Shown here piece after piece: positions 59,903 to 64,000 of a stretch of DNA of 64,000 nucleotides. A program made the translations under genes and the position numbers. The stretch comes from Juglans regia (taxonomy: Eukaryota > Streptophyta > Magnoliopsida > Fagales > Juglandaceae), in assembly GCF_001411555.2 (NCBI RefSeq), contig NC_049907.1, positions 39,547,482 through 39,611,481 of the forward strand, read 5' to 3'. How positions within the stretch are numbered: position 1 is the first letter of the stretch; every line of letters starts with the position of its first letter. Below the pieces are notes generated by a model that had not been told where the DNA came from, did not search any database, and was given only the letters and a program-made list of their open reading frames with translations.

Positions 59903-59927
59903 TCCCACGCATGTGTACATGCGTATA

Positions 59928-59940
59928 AATAAGAGCTTCA
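59928..59940 (+). terminator. PRP4 3' processing signal
   Basis: AATAAGAGCTTCA, 26 bases after the stop, as in PRP3. Confidence 0.65.
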
Positions 59941-59944
59941 ACTT

Positions 59945-62540
59945 ATGTTATCTTTCTCGTCGGGAACTTTTCTATCCATGAACGTTTAAAACAGTATTGC
60001 TACAACTAGTGTTCTACGTAACTATGTTCACGCTGTTTACTCGATCGTCTGGTTTTTGTACTTTGCCTTGTAGTTTAATTATGAGCACCGACATGCAGTT
60101 CTGTGCTCCCCTTTGTAATGAATTGTCGCTGCTCGCCCGCTAGTACAGCTACTACTACTATCAATCGTTTTCTATCAAATATTTAATATTGCAAAGAACA
60201 CCAAAGGCCGTGCCAGTGACGAGGAATTATCATAAAGTAACGGTTCATAAATGTTGGCATATCGAAACGCAATCGTGAAATTTGATACCTCGTACGAACG
60301 AAATATACACTCAACAGAAACTTCTTTAAAAAATATAAAGAAGAAAATAAATTTAAAGTCACTATATGAATATAGAATTCAAGACGGACAGTGCTGCTAG
60401 CGGAAATCGATCTAGAAAGTTAACCGTCAATGTACTGTATACACTTGATAAAATTACTAAAAAATATATAAATATTCTCTTTAAATACTTGAATTTGTTT
60501 CTGAATGAGGTGAATCATGAATGGAGGTATTAATTAATTATGAAAATCATCAAAAAAGTCGACTTTTTTATAAAAAATTTATCTGAACTTTAGAACTATA
60601 TATGTATTTGCTGATTTTATGGATATGTGATTTTGTGGAGAGCTAAATAAAGAGGATGGTTCTGATTGAACATGCAAAGGAGAAATACAAACGGAATCAT
60701 AAATCCCCTCAGCGGTAATATTTTGTTACTCTGTTGATCTATAAAAGAGTAAGAATACAGTATGCATCAAAGCAAAATGCCAAAGTGATTTAAGCCCATA
60801 GTGAGATTAGATGAGATGAGATGATTTTAGATGAAAGTTAAAAATTGAATAAAATATTATTTTTTAATATTATTATCGTCTTAAGATTTGAAAAAGTTGA
60901 ACTGTTTATTATATTTTGTGTGAAAACTTACAAAAATTATATTAATGAGATAAGATGAGATGAGATGAAATTATTTCTGTATCCAAACGGGCCTTAATTT
61001 TTCGACTTTATTAGGTACAAATGATCTGAAGCCCCTAACATGTTTTGGCATTAATACAAGAAGGAAAACATTCAAACAAAATTTAATAAAAATAATTTAA
61101 ACTTGTGAAACAGAGCTTTGAATTATTTTTTTCAAAAAAATGGGAACGAACAATAAACTTATTCTCAGTTTGGAAAACATATTTAATGCAAGCATTTTAA
61201 AAAAAAAAAAAATCTATAGAATCTCTAGAAAAAGACAATTTATAAATAAATTGTTACAAATTGGGTTGAACAGGCTGTTGGGCCGGTCGAGAACCTCAAT
61301 ACGAATTCAACACCTTATACGATATCAGATTTGGGTTTGGATGCCAGTCAAGAGACCCAATCCAAAGCCTTCGGACTAGCGAATAATTCGATTTTCTGTG
61401 ATATGGAGATTTTCACTGCACATATTTCCGAGTAAAATTATCTAAATAATTATAAACATAATCACTTTATAATATCCCAAGGAAAATGACAAGGTTTATT
61501 AGGCAGATTTAGATTTGTATAAAGAAAAAAATGGAACACTGATTTAAAATGTCTCGATCAGGGGCGGCTCATCAACTAATAGCAACGGGTTCATGTAGTT
61601 TGAAAACAAACCAGACCTTATTTGATTTTTTTTTTTTAACTTTTTTTTGTCTTATTTTATTTAACAATAATACACTCTTTTAGGATTATTTTATAATTCA
61701 TTTAGAACTAATCAATGTAATTATGATATTTTATTTAAAAAAAAAAACTGAATATTGTATAAACTATCATCGATTCAAAATAAAACTATAAACTAATTGT
61801 AAAAATATATATTATAAGTATATTAATTATTTTCTATCTTATTTCATTTATTTGGGTTCTGCATGATCTAGCAATCAGTCCAGAAGTCGCGCGCGGCCAC
61901 AATTAAGGTTCCACCATCCCTAGCTATAGCTAGCTCAAACATTTCAGCTAATTTGGTTAGGTGTAGATCACACTCGCTAGCTAACCATGACTATATAATA
62001 TATGGGTATCAATCAGCACATATCAAAGTCACTATCAACATGAGAAATCAAGAAACGCCAGAGAATACAAAATCATGTAGTGGTCCATTATTGCACAAGA
62101 TTACAAAATTAACCTGCATATATAGTAGGACAAAGTGTAGTGGTCCACATTCTAAACCTAACAAAAGCAACATAATCTTAAAATCACCACCGACTTTGTA
62201 TTTATCCCTAACTATGTTCAATTTTGAAGTGACAGTACTGTGTTATATAGGGAATTAAAGTATAATCAAATTACAAATCCTACTACGTACCATTGAAAAA
62301 GTCCTACTACGTAGAAATTAAGCGCAGAGAGAAAAAAAAAAAAAAGGAACAGTCATATTATTAGGTCTCATCATAATTTTCTCTCTACTTTAACCACCTT
62401 GCTCTAATTTCCAACTTTTCATACGAAAAGGGGCCCCAAAATGGACCCGTTTTCAACTCAAAATAGCAAGATGTTTCTTATGTCACAATTAACGTGTGAA
62501 ATCAAGGGCTGGGTTTGATACTGTATACTGCCGACGAGGT
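59945..62540. other. Intergenic between PRP4 and PRP5
   Basis: No gene seen. AT-rich with one MITE-like element (60791-60995). Confidence 0.55.
60791..60995. mobile_element. MITE-like element (GTTTGGAT family)
   Basis: TAAGCCCATAGTGAGAT at the left; the right end, reversed, is TAAGGCCCGTTTGGATAC. GATGAGATGAGATG blocks lie at both sides of the core, which shares ATTATTTTTTAATATTATTA and TAAGATTTGAAAAAGTTGAA with 2421-2604. Confidence 0.65.
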
Positions 62541-62551
62541 GCCAAATCCAT

Positions 62552-62559
62552 TATAAAAA
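62552..62559 (+). promoter_or_regulatory. PRP5 TATA box
   Basis: CCATTATAAAAAGG context, 55 bases before the chosen ATG; the same CCATTATAAAA core as PRP1, PRP2 and PRP4. Further upstream sequence does not visibly match the other promoters. Confidence 0.7.
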
Positions 62560-62613
62560 GGACATTCGTTCCTATAGTTTTGAGACATCAGAACCTAAAT
62601 GCCAAAGACATCT

Positions 62614-63339
62614 ATGACGACACACTTGCTAGTGTTGTTTCTTGCAGTGGTGGTTCTCACCACTTCTTCCAGTGCTAATTATCAATATGAGAAGCCTCCT
62701 CCTATTGAGAAGCCTCCTCTTCAACCCCCTCCAATAGAGAAGCCACCCCCAGAACACAAACCACCGACTCCAGTTTATCAAAAGCCTCCTCCCATCGTGA
62801 AACCACCCCCAGAACACAAGCCACCTACCCCAGTTTATCAAAAGCCTCCTCCCATCGTGAAGCCTCCCCCAGAACACAAGCCACCCACCCCAGTTTATGA
62901 AAAGCCTCCTCCCGTCGTGAAGCCACCCCCCGAGCACAAGCCACCAACCCCAGTTTATGAAAAGCCTCCTCCCGTCGTAAAGCCACCCCCAACCCCAGTT
63001 TATCAAAAGCCTCCTCCAGTCGTGAAGCCACCCCCAGAGCACAAGCCACCAACCCCAGTTTATCAAAAGCCTCCTCCAGTCGTGAAGCCACCCCCAGAGC
63101 ACAAGCCACCAACCCCAGTTTATCAAAAGCCTCCTCCCGTCGTGAAGCCACCCCCAGAGCACAAGCCACCCACTCTTCCTCCCATTGTAGAGGCACCGCC
63201 AAAGCACCCGCCATTGCCACCTTATGGTCATGACTATCCAGGACACCCTCCAGTCGAGAAGGGTCAAGACCCCCACAAACCACCCCAGAAGGATTTACCT
63301 CCTCCAGCACCGTACAAGAAGCCACCTACCAATGCCTAA
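62614..63339 (+). CDS. Secreted repetitive proline-rich protein PRP5 (241 aa)
   Basis: The start MTTHLLVLFLAVVVLTTSSS is used because it matches the MTTK start of PRP3/PRP4; an in-frame ATG 15 bases upstream would add MPKTS. The signal ends at SSA (residue 21), and the mature chain starts NYQYEKPPPIEKPP. The core is a 20-residue repeat, KPPPVVKPPPEHKPPTPVYQ, present about seven times, one copy missing five residues (EHKPP). The tail is PPKHPPLPPYGHDYPGHPP then KPPQKDLPPPAPYKKPPTNA. PVYQK/PVYEK motifs place one Tyr per repeat, as in PRPs that become oxidatively cross-linked in walls. It has the closest look to ENOD2/ENOD75 and soybean-type PRPs of the five. The acidic module of PRP4 is absent. 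Confidence 0.88.
   Translation: MTTHLLVLFLAVVVLTTSSSANYQYEKPPPIEKPPLQPPPIEKPPPEHKPPTPVYQKPPPIVKPPPEHKPPTPVYQKPPPIVKPPPEHKPPTPVYEKPPPVVKPPPEHKPPTPVYEKPPPVVKPPPTPVYQKPPPVVKPPPEHKPPTPVYQKPPPVVKPPPEHKPPTPVYQKPPPVVKPPPEHKPPTLPPIVEAPPKHPPLPPYGHDYPGHPPVEKGQDPHKPPQKDLPPPAPYKKPPTNA
62701..63175 (+). repeat. 60-bp tandem coding repeats in PRP5
   Basis: A 60-bp unit (CCAACCCCAGTTTATCAAAA then GCCTCCTCCCGTCGTGAAG and CCACCCCCAGAGCACAAG) repeats in register. The exception is a 15-bp deletion at about 62998. Confidence 0.95.
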
Positions 63340-63368
63340 TCTGGCCCTCCAGCCTTCATCACCTATTA

Positions 63369-63379
63369 AATAAGAGCGT
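63369..63379 (+). terminator. PRP5 3' processing signal
   Basis: AATAAGAGCGT, about 30 bases after the stop; counterpart of the AATAAGAGCTGC element of the other PRP genes. Confidence 0.6.
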
Positions 63380-63399
63380 AGCAGTACTCATGATTATAT

Positions 63400-64000
63400 A
63401 TGCGTCCAAGCTTGTGTCATGTTCTGTTCGTCTATAGCTAGCGGATGATTGCTCAATTCACATTGCTCATTAATTACAGTGTTGCTTCTACTTGTAACTG
63501 CTGAGCAAATCCGAATTTCAAGTTTAATGCAGTGAATTTCATCTTCAGTATTAATTTATAGCAATTCATAATATTTATTTTTCCTTTTGCCTTTATTCAC
63601 GTATTTGTGCCTTCACATATATAATAATAGATGCTAAGCTCATCCATTCTGTTCACCAAAAGTCAACAGGATAAATCAAGGCCAAAAACATGAGCTAGAT
63701 TTGCCAAACTAAAAAAATTGCACAGGTCATCACTTTTACAAGAAGACAGGTTATTACGTAAGTAAGATTGCATTGCTCCAAATATATTAAACCTCTCGTG
63801 TCGGTCGTAATTAGTAGTGATCACTGTGAACCAGGTTGCGTGAATACCTTGTAGATGTTCTCGGACAGTGATGATGATTATGACGAAAAAATAAGTGTAT
63901 ATTTGAAGCTGCAAACCCCCATTGTGGCTTGCAAAGGTTGGAATCCACCGTGGAGGGACATTTACTAGAACATCGCAGCAGTCTAAAAGAAGACGTTATA
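63400..64000. other. 3' flank of PRP5, no gene seen
   Basis: AT-rich to about 63650, then mixed. No conserved coding segment is recognised up to the window edge. Confidence 0.5.

Noticed and set aside
59169..59912. Long antisense open stretch (247 codons) across PRP4, and similar ones across PRP3 and PRP5 (for example 62629-63276)
   Set aside because: CCA/CCT/AAG-rich sense codons contain no reverse-strand stops, so these open frames are by-products. Their translations are Trp/Leu/Gly-rich repeats without signal peptide or known motif, and the sense frame has TATA box, signal peptide and family support.
62701..63175. CRISPR-like regular repeats
   Set aside because: The 60-bp repeats are contiguous coding repeats without unique spacers in a plant gene.

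Overview
This window is nuclear DNA of a woody eudicot. It is AT-rich, with spliced genes, many plant transposon families and TATA-driven genes for secreted proline-rich cell-wall proteins (PRPs). The repeat style and protein relatives suggest Fagales (walnut/hickory/oak type), but that is inference only. No bacterial, organellar or viral genes, CRISPR arrays or tRNA/rRNA genes were recognised.

The only apparently intact host genes are five PRP genes, all on the plus strand: PRP1 (2754-3164), PRP2 (36042-36395), PRP3 (54063-54734), PRP4 (58742-59902) and PRP5 (62614-63339). A sixth copy, a PRP1-like pseudogene, lies at 22333-23790. All encode a signal peptide followed by Pro/Lys/His-rich repeats. 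They share a CCATTATAAAA-type TATA region and an AATAAGAGC-type 3' element, so they form one tandemly duplicated family. PRP1, PRP2 and the pseudogene share a longer 37-bp promoter block; PRP3 and PRP4 share a different promoter of about 200 bp. PRP4 holds three near-identical 240-bp units, each carrying an acidic, proline-poor module.

Layout: 1-2.1 kb has a Gypsy-type LTR remnant and a decayed 3' part of a CCD1 carotenoid dioxygenase gene. PRP1 follows. A subtilase fragment lies at 8.1-8.5 kb. At 8.9-12.9 kb is a minus-strand non-autonomous LTR retroelement carrying fused fragments of five host genes (RRM protein, eIF4A, acyl-activating enzyme 17/18, STT3, CAMTA). At 14.3-15.6 kb plus 20.6-20.8 kb is one copy of a segmental duplication, split by a Copia element with clean 5-bp target duplications. 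The PRP1 pseudogene follows, broken by a LINE 3' end, a foldback element and a 4.2-kb LINE with a 16-bp target duplication. The second segmental copy is at 29.2-31.5 kb, then a second Gypsy-type LTR (31.7-32.4 kb) and PRP2.

From 36.5 to 41.9 kb the DNA is A-rich without recognisable genes. A decayed CACTA (En/Spm) element occupies about 42.3-47.1 kb, and a hAT element with 8-bp target duplications occupies 47.7-51.9 kb. PRP3, PRP4 and PRP5 lie in the last 10 kb, separated by AT-rich DNA with MITEs and microsatellites. PRP and transposon assignments rest on motifs and repeat boundaries read by eye; no database search was possible.
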